A model generated the notes under the pieces. It was not told the origin of the DNA. It did no database searches and was given only the letters and a program-made list of their open reading frames with translations. Below, in pieces: positions 31,849 to 39,900 of a stretch of DNA of 64,000 nt. The stretch is from Flavobacterium cellulosilyticum (GTDB taxonomy: Bacteria > Bacteroidota > Bacteroidia > Flavobacteriales > Flavobacteriaceae), in NCBI RefSeq assembly GCF_004349355.1, contig NZ_SMFK01000004.1, positions 66,608-130,607 of the forward strand, read 5' to 3'. The first letter of the stretch is position 1; each line of letters opens with the position of its first letter. The position numbers were made by a program, and so were the translations under genes.

Positions 31849-32937
31849 TTAATCTTTAAAATACTTTTTCAATAATTTTTGAGCGGCTGCAAAAGGGGAT
31901 ATTTCATTTTTTTGCACCGCTTTCTGAGTTGATGCCAAAAGATTTTCGATTTCAGGATGATTATAAAAATGGCTTCTCAGTTGGTCATTGATGGTTTCTA
32001 ATAACCAATAGTTGTTTTGTTCAGCCCGTTTTTCAACAAAAGAATTATTTTCATTGGTGAGTTCCAGAAACTTTTCGATTGTTTGCCAAACTTCTGGAAT
32101 TCCTTCGCCTGTTATCGAACTACAAGTTGCTGTTGTTGGTGTCCAATCTGATTTTTTTGCAGGAAATAAATGCAAGGCTCGGTTGAATGCTACTTTGGCC
32201 AAATTTGCTTTTTTGATATTATCACCATCGGCTTTATTAATAACAATAGCATCGGCCATTTCCATGATGCCCCGTTTGATGCCTTGGAGTTCATCTCCGG
32301 CTCCCGCAATTTTTAACAAAAGAAAGAAATCGACCATACTATGAACAGCAGTTTCACTTTGGCCTACACCAACTGTTTCTATAATAATGGTGTCGAATCC
32401 AGCAGCTTCACAAAGGATAATGGTTTCTCTAGTTTTTCGGGCAACCCCGCCTAAAGTCTCCCCAGAAGCTGAAGGACGAATGTACGCATTTGCATCTTTT
32501 ACTAATTCCTCCATTCTAGTTTTGTCACCCAGAATACTTCCATGCGAAATAGTACTACTTGGATCAACAGCAAGTACCGCCACTTTTTTCCCGCAAGCGG
32601 TTAGGTGTTTTCCAAAAGCTTCAATAAAAGTGCTTTTCCCAACTCCAGGAACACCTGTAACTCCAATTCGAACTGATTTATTAGCGTGCAGCAAGCAAGC
32701 CGTAATTACTTCATTGGCTTGCGCCAAATGGCTCACATTGGTGCTTTCAATTAAAGTAATGGCCCGACTCAAAACTGCGATGTCACCAGTCAAAATCCCG
32801 TCAATCAATTCTTTTGAAGAAGTTTGTTTTTTTCGCCACTTTTGGACTTGGTTCGCACTTTTGGAATTGATAATTTCTGGTAGAGAAATTCCAGCTATTT
32901 CATGTAGGCTTTTTGTATGTTGCTTCTTTGGGTTCAA
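31849..32937 (-). CDS. meaB: Methylmalonyl-CoA mutase-associated GTPase MeaB
   Basis: 362 residues, G3E-family P-loop GTPase. Walker A GVPGVGKS (95-102), AVDPSS, the ETVGVGQSE switch block, and NKADGDN for guanine recognition. MeaB loads and protects the B12 cofactor of methylmalonyl-CoA mutase; the mutase genes are not in the window. Its last codons overlap a hairpin-forming sequence and are duplicated as a relic at 30832-30895. Confidence 0.95.
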   Translation of the reverse strand: MNPKKQHTKSLHEIAGISLPEIINSKSANQVQKWRKKQTSSKELIDGILTGDIAVLSRAITLIESTNVSHLAQANEVITACLLHANKSVRIGVTGVPGVGKSTFIEAFGKHLTACGKKVAVLAVDPSSTISHGSILGDKTRMEELVKDANAYIRPSASGETLGGVARKTRETIILCEAAGFDTIIIETVGVGQSETAVHSMVDFFLLLKIAGAGDELQGIKRGIMEMADAIVINKADGDNIKKANLAKVAFNRALHLFPAKKSDWTPTTATCSSITGEGIPEVWQTIEKFLELTNENNSFVEKRAEQNNYWLLETINDQLRSHFYNHPEIENLLASTQKAVQKNEISPFAAAQKLLKKYFKD

Positions 32938-33032
32938 AATGTTTTATTTGAATAGTAAAAGTAGTGAAAACAAAAACAGTTTCAAAAAGCAACGGCTTGA
33001 TGAAACTGTTTTTCAAATAATTTAATTGTTTT

Positions 33033-33679
33033 TTAATAAGCCACCGTAAAACGAACTTGATGGTGTTTGGGTGTTTCTATATCATCAGCGATGACAACGG
33101 TCAAATCTTCTACAGATAAAATGCTTCTTTGATTTTCCTCAAAAACAGGGTTTTCTAATCCAAGACGGTATTTTCCAGTTCTCCCAGTTGTAATCCCTTG
33201 ATGCATTTCGAAAGCAGGACTAAAGAAAGCCCAATCCAATGCTTTTTCTTCATTGATGAAGTTCAAGTAATCTCGTGCTGCAGATGCAACGGAATGGTAT
33301 TCTTTTGGAAAATCAGGAGTGTCCGCCGCTTGTACATTGGGGGCGACAAACAAACTTCCTGCTCCGCCAATAAAATAAATCGTTTTACCCCGGATTGCTT
33401 CGCTGCTTCTTGAATGGTTTTGGAACCCTTGATAGAATCTTCGTAAAGGTTTGGATTCGTCCATCCAGCGTTGTACGCACTTATCACGGCATCATTTCCA
33501 GAAATGATTTTTGCCAGTGCTTCGATATTGCTAACATCTGCTTTTTGCCATTTAATATTGGATGTTTCCTTCGTTTTCGGATTTCTGGCCATGGCAGTTA
33601 TTTCGTGATTGCATCCTGCTAATTAGTTCAGAATGGTTGAACCTATAAATCCTGTGGCTCCAATAATTGCGATTTTCAG
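33033..33679 (-). pseudogene. Inactivated NmrA-like NAD(P)H-binding oxidoreductase
   Basis: Three reading frames together rebuild one Rossmann protein. The conserved start KIAIIGATGFIGSTILN has CTG instead of ATG (33677-33679), codon 19 is TAA (33623-33625), and a frame change near 33375-33385 separates VKRFI from GGAGSLFVAPNVQAADTPDF. The rest, to AYHSVA- and FFSPAFEMHQGITTGRTGKY-like blocks and the final VRFTVAY, is well preserved, so decay is recent. Related intact genes are usually controlled by a neighbouring Rrf2 regulator; here that gene is broken too. Confidence 0.88.
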
Positions 33680-33736
33680 AATAGTATGTATTTAAGAGTA
33701 CTAAAAAATGTTACAGTTTAATATAAAAAAATAGAT

Positions 33737-34144
33737 TTAAAATTGGTTCGAAAAATCTTCGAGTGAAATGTTGTTCAATTGCACACTAATTTTTTCGTTG
33801 ATGTCATGGTATAAATTTGCTAGATTTTCATTTATTTTTTTTCCTACAGGGCAATTGGGGTTCGGCGTGTTTTTTGAAAAACCCAATGTTATCGTTTCAA
33901 AAGTCATTTTGTATATGCCGTCTAAAGTGATATTTGATGATGGGATCATTAATTTAGTCCCGCCATTTTTGCCTTCTTGGCTTTCTACAATATTGTTTTT
34001 CTTCAGGTTGGCTATCTCTTTTCTTACAAAAGCAAGGTGCAAGTTCAAGCTTCCTGCAATAAATTCCGAAGATAATTAGTCATCTGCAAATTTAGAGAGT
34101 AAAGTGAGGATATGAATCGTAATTGCAAATTTACCTGAAACCAT
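33737..34144 (-). pseudogene. Rrf2-family regulator with a nonsense mutation
   Basis: From ATG 34144 the frame reads MVSGKFAITIHILTLLSKF then ADD, TAA at codon 23 (34076-34078), and continues in the same frame LSSEFIAGSLNLHLAFVRKE through GKNGGTKL to the C-terminus (PNCPVGKK). This is a complete Rrf2 winged-helix protein apart from one stop. Re-start at TTG 34048 would lack the first helices. The CPVG cysteine is the only one left in the usual sensory region. Next to the broken oxidoreductase it would regulate. Confidence 0.88.
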
Positions 34145-34256
34145 ACTGTAATAAAATATGTTACAAATGTGTAACTAAAATGTACATGCAAATGTTTTTT
34201 ACTTATTTATTGGAGATAAATATGGGGTTTACTATTTTCAACATCAATTTAAATGG

Positions 34257-34264
34257 TATTTTTG
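34257..34264 (+). promoter_or_regulatory. -7 box TATTTTTG for the AEC transporter gene
   Basis: TAnnTTTG match 17 nt before the start codon at 34281. Confidence 0.5.
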
Positions 34265-34280
34265 CACTCAATTCGGCACT

Positions 34281-35186
34281 ATGTACAACCTTATTCTCAT
34301 TTTTGTTTTCTTGCTACTTGGAATTGTATTGCAAAAGGTCAAACGATTTCCGTCGGACATTTATAAAGTAATAAACAATATTGTAATTTATTTTTGTCTT
34401 CCCGCATTAGCACTCTATTACATTCCAAAAATCAAACTAGATACTCATTTATTGTATCCAATAGGGGTAACATGGATAAGTTTTACCACTGCGATTTTGT
34501 TTTTTAGTTTTTTGAGAGCGCGATTCAAATGGTCCAAAAAACTTACGGGATGTTTGATTTTAACTGCTGGTTTTGGAAACACATCGTTTCTAGGTTTTCC
34601 AATCATTCAAGCCTTATATGGAGAAGAAGGATTGAAAATGGCCATTCTTGTGGATCAACCGGGCACCTTTGTCGTACTTTCTACTTTAGGAGTTATAGTG
34701 GCGACCCTGTATTCGACCGGAAACCCAAACGGATTTTATATTGCTAAAAAAATCATTCTTTTCCCTCCGTTTATTGCATTTTTATTGGCGTGTTTTATGA
34801 ATGTTTTCCATTTCGATTTCCATCACTACATTCAGTTTGGTTTGCTAAAAGTAGGCAGTCTAATGACCCCTTTGGCCATGCTTTCTGTAGGTTTGCAATT
34901 GCATTTTGACAAAAAGAGCCAACATTGGAAATTCTTGCGTTTGGGACTGGCCTATAAACTACTGTTCACACCGGCTTTAATCTATCTTTTGTATGTGGTC
35001 ATTCTGGACCAACACTCCAAAATGATTCAAGTATCCGTAATGGAAGCCGCGATGGCACCCATGATTTCCGCCAGTATCATTGCGTCTTCCTATGGTTTGA
35101 AACCAAAATTATGCAGTATGATGATTGGTTTCGGAATCCCCATTTCCTTTGTTACATTGATTTTTTGGTATTTTGTAATGCAATAG
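34281..35186 (+). CDS. AEC-family transporter
   Basis: 301 residues with about ten membrane segments, in the auxin efflux carrier/malonate transporter family. Landmarks: FCLPALALYYIPKI in helix 2, GFGNTSFLGFPIIQALYG, and the C-terminal MEAAMAPMISASIIASSYGL half-helix motif. Bacterial members move organic acids or related anions; the substrate here is unknown. Monocistronic. Confidence 0.9.
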   Translation: MYNLILIFVFLLLGIVLQKVKRFPSDIYKVINNIVIYFCLPALALYYIPKIKLDTHLLYPIGVTWISFTTAILFFSFLRARFKWSKKLTGCLILTAGFGNTSFLGFPIIQALYGEEGLKMAILVDQPGTFVVLSTLGVIVATLYSTGNPNGFYIAKKIILFPPFIAFLLACFMNVFHFDFHHYIQFGLLKVGSLMTPLAMLSVGLQLHFDKKSQHWKFLRLGLAYKLLFTPALIYLLYVVILDQHSKMIQVSVMEAAMAPMISASIIASSYGLKPKLCSMMIGFGIPISFVTLIFWYFVMQ

Positions 35187-35231
35187 ATTTTTAGTTTTTT
35201 TAGGAGCAGAATAATTGGTTTTCATAATAAC

Positions 35232-35322
35232 TTCTCGTCCTGCTGTTTATTACAATCTCCCGCATCATTGCTTCGTCCCTCGTAGCGACAGCGGGAGGAT
35301 TTCCATTTCCATCAGGGCTATT
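35232..35322 (-). repeat. AGCCCTGAT element, copy 2
   Basis: On the minus strand it starts TAGCCCTGATGGAAATGGAA, has a hairpin CTCCCGC/GCGGGAG (35257-35263, 35291-35297) and ends ATAAACAGCAGGACGAG. Part of the 385-bp gap after the AEC gene; the remainder (35323-35572) holds GCGTATAACAGG at 35484-35496 and no gene that I can see. Confidence 0.75.
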
Positions 35323-35572
35323 TTAGAGCTTTTTTGTTTTCAAAATGACGATGTCTGAATACTTTATATTAAGAAATTGATGTCTTACTATTTCAATCTG
35401 CTATTTAATTTTTGTAAATAATTATCTATATATTTGTGATGCACGATTAAAAATTGGACGCAGGAATGCAATCATACACTTGCGTATAACAGGCCATTTC
35501 AAAACTAAAGTGGTTGAGATTATTCGAATATTAATAAGTTAGTGGTAACTGTAAAACGACACACACCAAAAA

Positions 35573-35965
35573 ATGACAATATCGACTGAAAATTTAGAAT
35601 TACTTTTTGAAAAATTCACAAAATTTGTTTCAACAAAGGACAAAAAGACATTTACAGAATTTAACGGTTCTAAATATATTGACACAGCCGAAAATTACAA
35701 ATATTCTTTTTATGACGAAGCAAGAGAAAACCTTGGACAAAAATGGTGGAAACCTGAAAATATTGGAAGTGGTAAAATTCAAAACGCTGTAAGTTCTGCA
35801 ATCAAAACAAGAGTTATCCACGAGTTTCAAACTATTGACAATAACCTTGTAGATTGGAGAAAAAAAGACGCATTTGCAAAAACTAAAAAAAATAAAAATC
35901 TTGATACAACACTTCAGCTAAATAAAAAAATGCCTCGTAAAAGAATTTCGGGGCATTTAATTTGA
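35573..35965 (+). CDS. Probable 5' fragment of an unknown gene
   Basis: 130 codons. Residues 1-105 look like a real soluble domain (ENLELLFEKFTKFVSTKDKK, YSFYDEARENLGQKWWKPEN, IGSGKIQNAVSSAIKTRV). After about residue 110 the frame runs through low-complexity sequence into the terminator hairpin of the facing gene, coding MPRKRISGHLI, which cannot be native. I read it as a truncated gene whose start survived. No family recognised; the N-terminal style is like accessory or defence genes, but that is a guess. Confidence 0.5.
   Translation: MTISTENLELLFEKFTKFVSTKDKKTFTEFNGSKYIDTAENYKYSFYDEARENLGQKWWKPENIGSGKIQNAVSSAIKTRVIHEFQTIDNNLVDWRKKDAFAKTKKNKNLDTTLQLNKKMPRKRISGHLI
35925..35958 (-). terminator. 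Terminator of the TPR gene
   Basis: 10-bp stem AAATGCCTCG/CGGGGCATTT (35928-35937, 35949-35958) with one G-T pair and a T-run on the minus strand. It lies inside the last codons of the facing fragment. Confidence 0.7.
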
Positions 35966-36020
35966 ATTAAATAATTTGTGGATAATATAGTTAGTGAATT
36001 GATTTTGTAATTTGGCAACA

Positions 36021-36323
36021 CTACAAAGTGCTGTACAATTCTTTGCTTCTTGATGAAATTTGTGATGTTTTATATTTTTTGAATAATAAGTCGAAATATT
36101 GTTTGGATTTTTTAAAATCACTATTGGCATAATAGTAGTTTCCAAGGTATTCAAACATTTCTACTGAATCATATCCTTTTGCAATAACTCTTTCATAAGT
36201 CTTGTGAATTTCTACAAGTGCATATTTTTGTTTATTAATCGAATCGTAATATACCGTTTGTGATTTTGCAGTGAACATACTCAATAATGAAAAATTCAAG
36301 ATAATTAATCTTGAAGCTTTCAT
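36021..36323 (-). CDS. Short exported TPR protein, possibly a 5' remnant
   Basis: 100 residues from ATG 36323. Signal peptide ending FTAKSQ, then YALVEIHKTYERVIAKGYDS and VEMFEYLGNYYYANSDFKKS, one and a half TPR units. This matches the first part of the long TPR/OmpA proteins of flavobacteria, which are about 600 residues, so this copy is either truncated or a stand-alone short member. It has its own terminator. A GTG start nine codons earlier is less likely. Confidence 0.6.
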   Translation of the reverse strand: MKASRLIILNFSLLSMFTAKSQTVYYDSINKQKYALVEIHKTYERVIAKGYDSVEMFEYLGNYYYANSDFKKSKQYFDLLFKKYKTSQISSRSKELYSTL

Positions 36324-36350
36324 ATGTAATATGTCATGTTTGTTTTTCAC

Positions 36351-36716
36351 ATTATAGGTATTTAATATTTGGGGGGTGCTAATGTATCATTTAGAAATTA
36401 AAAATCAAATTTTTTTTACAGATATTAATTGTTTTTACTATAATTTAAATGATATTAAGAAAAAAACAGAAGAAATAATTTTAATTATTTAAAATTGTAA
36501 GATCTAAAAAGGGGAATTTAGTTCTTTTCTCAATTATCATTTAATTTGCTGAAATGAAATAAAGTCAATTATAGTTGAATTCAGTCAACGGTTTGGAATT
36601 AAGATAGTTTTTTAGAGAACTGAATAGTTAGAATAAAGAAATAATACAGATTTAAAACTAAAAAATCCTAATTACTTATAAATTAAGTAGTTATGATTTT
36701 ATTTTTGTTCTAAAAG
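36351..36716. other. AT-rich gap without a recognisable gene
   Basis: 366 bp between the TPR gene and the tRNA cluster. I find no reading frame, hairpin or repeat that I can support, apart from short A/T runs. Confidence 0.5.
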
Positions 36717-36799
36717 TGACCACGGCGGGATTTGAACCCGCACGCCCTTGCGAGCACCAGCCCCTCAAGCTGGCAAGTCTACCGTTTCTCCACGTGGCC
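36717..36799 (-). tRNA. tRNA-Leu (anticodon GAG)
   Basis: 83 nt ending with discriminator A. Acceptor GGCCACG/CGTGGTC, anticodon arm CCAGC-TTGAGGG-GCTGG with anticodon GAG, long variable arm (TGCTCGCAAGGGCGT), and T arm GCGGGTTCAAATCCCGC. Reads CTC and CTT leucine codons. CCA is not encoded. Confidence 0.95.
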
Positions 36800-36806
36800 T
36801 AAAATT

Positions 36807-36836
36807 AAAAAAGTCAAGCGTTAAGCTCGACTTTTT
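36807..36836 (-). terminator. Terminator-like hairpin between tRNA-Lys and tRNA-Leu
   Basis: On the minus strand AAAAAGTCGAGC, a 5-nt loop, then GCTTGACTTTTTT: a 12-pair stem with one G-T pair and a T-run. It precedes tRNA-Leu, which has no separate promoter visible, so it may act as an attenuator or processing signal. Confidence 0.6.
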
Positions 36837-36838
36837 AG

Positions 36839-36911
36839 TGACCCGACTGGGGCTCGAACCCAGGACCCCATCATTAAAAGTGATGTGCTCTACCAACTGA
36901 GCTATCGAGTC
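36839..36911 (-). tRNA. tRNA-Lys (anticodon TTT), copy 1
   Basis: 73 nt including discriminator A. Acceptor GACTCGA/TCGGGTC, anticodon arm CATCA-CTTTTAA-TGATG. Identical in sequence to the copy at 36949-37021. Confidence 0.96.
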
Positions 36912-36948
36912 AATGCTTCAAGAAACGTATGTGTTGATCACAAATTTG

Positions 36949-37021
36949 TGACCCGACTGGGGCTCGAACCCAGGACCCCATCATTAAAAGTGATGTGCTC
37001 TACCAACTGAGCTATCGAGTC
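36949..37021 (-). tRNA. tRNA-Lys (anticodon TTT), copy 2
   Basis: Same 73-nt sequence as copy 1, 37 nt upstream of it. First gene of the tRNA transcript. Confidence 0.96.
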
Positions 37022-37044
37022 ATTTCGTTCCTTGAATGCGGGTG

Positions 37045-37076
37045 CAAATATAAGATGTTATTTTTGATTTTTCAAA
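37045..37076 (-). promoter_or_regulatory. Promoter of the tRNA-Lys-Lys-Leu cluster
   Basis: Minus-strand TTTG (37076-37073), 20-nt spacer, TATATTTG (37052-37045), 23 nt before the first tRNA. One of the best promoter matches in the window. Confidence 0.75.
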
Positions 37077-37147
37077 GGTATTTTATTATAAATTTGTCTT
37101 TTTTTAACAAAACCACTTAATGCCTTAATATATAGGGTTTTATTTTT

Positions 37148-37666
37148 ATGAGAAAAATTATTTTATTAGGTTATATGGGTTGTGGCAAGTCTACTATCGC
37201 CAAAACATTATCAAATACGACCAAAATTCCATTTGTAGATTTAGATAAAAGTATCGAAGAAAGAGCTAATTTGACTGTAAATGAAATTTTTGAGCAAGAT
37301 GGAGAGATCTATTTTAGAAAACTAGAGCATGATATTTTTATTGAATTATTGAACTCTCCTGAGGATTTAATTATCGGTTTGGGCGGAGGTACTCCATGTT
37401 ATGCCAATAATCATGAATTACTAAATGGTGATGCTGTTTTGTCTATTTATTTAAAGGCATCGGTAGCGACCTTGTTTGATAGGCTTGTGGCTAATAAAAG
37501 TAAGCGTCCGCTAATAGCAGATAAAAGCGAGGAAGAAATGAAAGAATTTATAGCTAAACATCTTTTTGACAGAAGTTATTACTACAATCAAGCACAACAT
37601 AAAGTTAATGTTGATGGTAGATCAATTGAACAAACCGTAAATGAGATACTAAATTTATTAGCTTAA
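37148..37666 (+). CDS. aroK: Shikimate kinase
   Basis: 172 residues. P-loop GYMGCGKST (8-16), shikimate-binding D in FVDLDKSIEER, R in FRKLEHD, the GGGTP loop (about 79-83) and the lid arginine in KRPLI. Phosphorylates shikimate in the chorismate pathway to aromatic amino acids and menaquinone. Its last 9 bases overlap the convergent phosphoribosyltransferase gene. Confidence 0.95.
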   Translation: MRKIILLGYMGCGKSTIAKTLSNTTKIPFVDLDKSIEERANLTVNEIFEQDGEIYFRKLEHDIFIELLNSPEDLIIGLGGGTPCYANNHELLNGDAVLSIYLKASVATLFDRLVANKSKRPLIADKSEEEMKEFIAKHLFDRSYYYNQAQHKVNVDGRSIEQTVNEILNLLA

Positions 37667-38158
37667 ACAAGCATAATCGTTACCGTTGTCATCAAAAACT
37701 ACTTTTACGTGTTCTAAGGATGAGGTGGACAGAGATATTCCTTTAAAGTCTGCTTTTACAGGATATTTTTTATGATTTCTGTTTACTAAAACAGCGGTTT
37801 TAAATTTTTTGAGAGGAACATCAAGAAAATGTCTTACTGCATAGATTAATGTGGTGCCAGAATTTAAAACATCGTCAACAAGCACTAATCCTTTGTTGCT
37901 GTACTCATCCTTTGTTAAAGAAGTTCGTATAGCTGATTCTGGATTTTGTTTATTGACATGAACTTCGCATAATGAAACTTTTAAAGTGGATATACTTTTT
38001 AATGCTTCTGCAATTTTTTTAGCAAAAACATATCCATTGGATGCAATTCCGGCGATTACAATTTCTTCTTCTTCTACAAAAGTCTCATAGATTTGGTAAG
38101 CGATTCTTTTTATAGTGTGCTCAATTTCTTGACTCGTTAGGATACTGTTTTTGTCCAT
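37658..38158 (-). CDS. Phosphoribosyltransferase (PRTase type I)
   Basis: 166 residues from ATG 38158; the frame extends upstream only from a TTG. The PRPP loop LVLVDDVLNSGTTL is clear, with EVHVNK and a hood region. Resembles PyrR and hypoxanthine-type PRTases of Bacteroidota. The exact base cannot be assigned; PyrR-like regulation or uracil salvage are both possible. Confidence 0.87.
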   Translation of the reverse strand: MDKNSILTSQEIEHTIKRIAYQIYETFVEEEEIVIAGIASNGYVFAKKIAEALKSISTLKVSLCEVHVNKQNPESAIRTSLTKDEYSNKGLVLVDDVLNSGTTLIYAVRHFLDVPLKKFKTAVLVNRNHKKYPVKADFKGISLSTSSLEHVKVVFDDNGNDYACLS

Positions 38159-38293
38159 TGGGATTTTTTTTTTCAAAGTTAAAAAGAGTTCTTTCTATTT
38201 TATGTTTTTTATCAATTAAAAGTAGCATGTTTTTTTATACGGAGATGTTATTTTTAACTTTCTGTATCTTGCCATAAAAAAAAGAATACTAAG

Positions 38294-38686
38294 TTATTCA
38301 GTTTCTTCAGTGTCAGTTTTAATTTCATTGCCAAATTCGTCAATATCGCGTCGGTCTTTTTTGGTTGGTCTACCGGTTCCGTTTTTACGATAATGCTCTT
38401 TAGATAATTTTAGTAATTCTAAATGAGCATAAACTTCGGCTGGAGTTTCGTTTTTACGATAAATATCAACCAATTTGGCTCCTACACGATTGTCTGGAAT
38501 GTCTAAAACGGTTATTATTTGAGTAATTTGATCTTTTCTAAACGTTATTTTGTCTGTAGGAAAAACTTCCTTTGATGGCTTAGCAACTAGGCCGTTTACG
38601 GTAATGTGATTCTTTTTACAAGCCTCTGTTACCATGTTGCGAGTTTTGTAATATCGAACACACCATAAATATTTATCTATTCTCAT
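38294..38686 (-). CDS. S4-domain RNA-binding protein (Hsp15-like)
   Basis: 130 residues from ATG 38686, chosen because MRIDKYLWCVRYYKTR is the conserved N-terminus and a -7 box lies just upstream. The S4 domain covers about 1-60, followed by a basic C-terminal tail (GRPTKKDRRDID). E. coli Hsp15 rescues 50S subunits carrying stalled peptidyl-tRNA. Confidence 0.9.
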   Translation of the reverse strand: MRIDKYLWCVRYYKTRNMVTEACKKNHITVNGLVAKPSKEVFPTDKITFRKDQITQIITVLDIPDNRVGAKLVDIYRKNETPAEVYAHLELLKLSKEHYRKNGTGRPTKKDRRDIDEFGNEIKTDTEETE

Positions 38687-38717
38687 AATTTTTCCAAAAT
38701 CGAAGTTAAATAGTTTA

Positions 38718-38725
38718 CAAAAATA
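38718..38725 (-). promoter_or_regulatory. -7 box TATTTTTG for the S4-domain gene
   Basis: Minus-strand TAnnTTTG match 32 nt before the start at 38686, supporting that start over the longer frame beginning at 38731. Confidence 0.5.
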
Positions 38726-38764
38726 AATCAAAATTGTATCTTGCGCACCTAAAAATCTGCTATA

Positions 38765-39790
38765 ATGAACAAAGTTACCTTTTATTTTATTTTATCAATT
38801 ACAACATTACTATTATCTTCATGTTCAAAAAATGATACGAGTATAGTAGCTGAACCAGCACGAGTTTATTCTGAACAATACGTTACTGATATTGCATTAA
38901 TTAAAGATTATCTTACAGCAAATTATATTACAGTTAACAATAATCCTGGTTTTCCAAATGACCAAGATGTTACAATAACAAAAATACCTGTTGGGGGAAA
39001 TCAGCCTTCAATAATGTCCTACTTAGATGCAGTAACTTTTCCAAAGCTTTTAATTCATCATGTAAAGCTACACGATGTTGATTATGAAATGTATTATTTG
39101 GTCTTAAGACCAGGTACTGGTGCGTCACCTTGTAATGTAGATGGTGTTTTAGCATCCTATAGAGGGGATTATTTATATAGAAGTGTTGCAACAACTACAA
39201 CTAATTCAGAGCTTACTGCTACTAAATTTGATGAGTCGATATACCCACAGTCTTATTTAAGTTTGTTAACTACAATTACTGGTTGGTCTGAAATTTTCCC
39301 TCAATTTAAAACTGGAACCTTTTCTTCTAATCCCGATGGAACAACAACTTATAACAATTTTGGAGCGGGTGTAATGTTTATTCCATCAGGTTTGGCGTAT
39401 TATAATTCTGGTTCAGGATTAATACCAGGTTATTCTCCTTTGGTATTTAGTTTTAAATTATATGACATACAAAGATTAGATCAAGACAATGACGGTGTAC
39501 CTTCTTATCTAGAAGATATCAATGGAGATGGATATGTGCGCAGTTATGTGAATACTATAAGCTATCCGACTACTCCTACTGATGCTATCCGTTATGCAGA
39601 TGATACAGATAAAGATGGAATTCCTGATTTTGTTGATGTTGATGATGATGGCGATTTATATAGTACTATTTTGGAACTCAAAAATACTACAACGGGATCG
39701 CAATATCCGTTTGCTCTAATTCCAGATTGTAGTGGTAACACAACTAATCCAACTAGAATCAAAAAGTATTTAGATAAGAATTGCCATTAG
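38765..39790 (+). CDS. FKBP-type isomerase-like lipoprotein with calcium-binding repeats
   Basis: 341 residues. Lipoprotein signal LLLSSC (C20). Residues about 125-235 have the FKBP outline: VLASYRGDYL, FDESIYPQ, ITGWSEIFPQFKTG, FIPSGLAYY. The C-terminal third carries thrombospondin type 3-like calcium loops (DQDNDGVPSYLEDINGDG, DTDKDGIPDFVDVDDDGD). Probably an envelope folding factor; some FKBP active-site aromatics are replaced, so activity is uncertain. Ends with a terminator. Confidence 0.82.
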   Translation: MNKVTFYFILSITTLLLSSCSKNDTSIVAEPARVYSEQYVTDIALIKDYLTANYITVNNNPGFPNDQDVTITKIPVGGNQPSIMSYLDAVTFPKLLIHHVKLHDVDYEMYYLVLRPGTGASPCNVDGVLASYRGDYLYRSVATTTTNSELTATKFDESIYPQSYLSLLTTITGWSEIFPQFKTGTFSSNPDGTTTYNNFGAGVMFIPSGLAYYNSGSGLIPGYSPLVFSFKLYDIQRLDQDNDGVPSYLEDINGDGYVRSYVNTISYPTTPTDAIRYADDTDKDGIPDFVDVDDDGDLYSTILELKNTTTGSQYPFALIPDCSGNTTNPTRIKKYLDKNCH

Positions 39791-39806
39791 TAAATTAGTG
39801 TTCAAT

Positions 39807-39846
39807 AAAAATCCCGTCTTGAAAATAAATTCATGACGGGATTTTT
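39807..39846. terminator. Bidirectional terminator after the FKBP-like gene
   Basis: 12-bp stem AAAAATCCCGTC (39807-39818) with 39835-39846 and T-runs on both sides. Confidence 0.88.
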
Positions 39847-39900
39847 TTATTTTAAAAAGTAACTATTTACAATGTTGAAAATAATTGTACAAGCTAAATT

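Noticed and set aside
35453..35570. Integron attC site around GCGTATAACAGG
   Set aside because: Only one half of a possible inverted pair is present and no integrase is nearby, so it is mentioned only as a border motif.
36021..36154. 65-codon frame 35957-36154 on the minus strand
   Set aside because: Lies in another frame over the TPR gene and its terminator; no domain.
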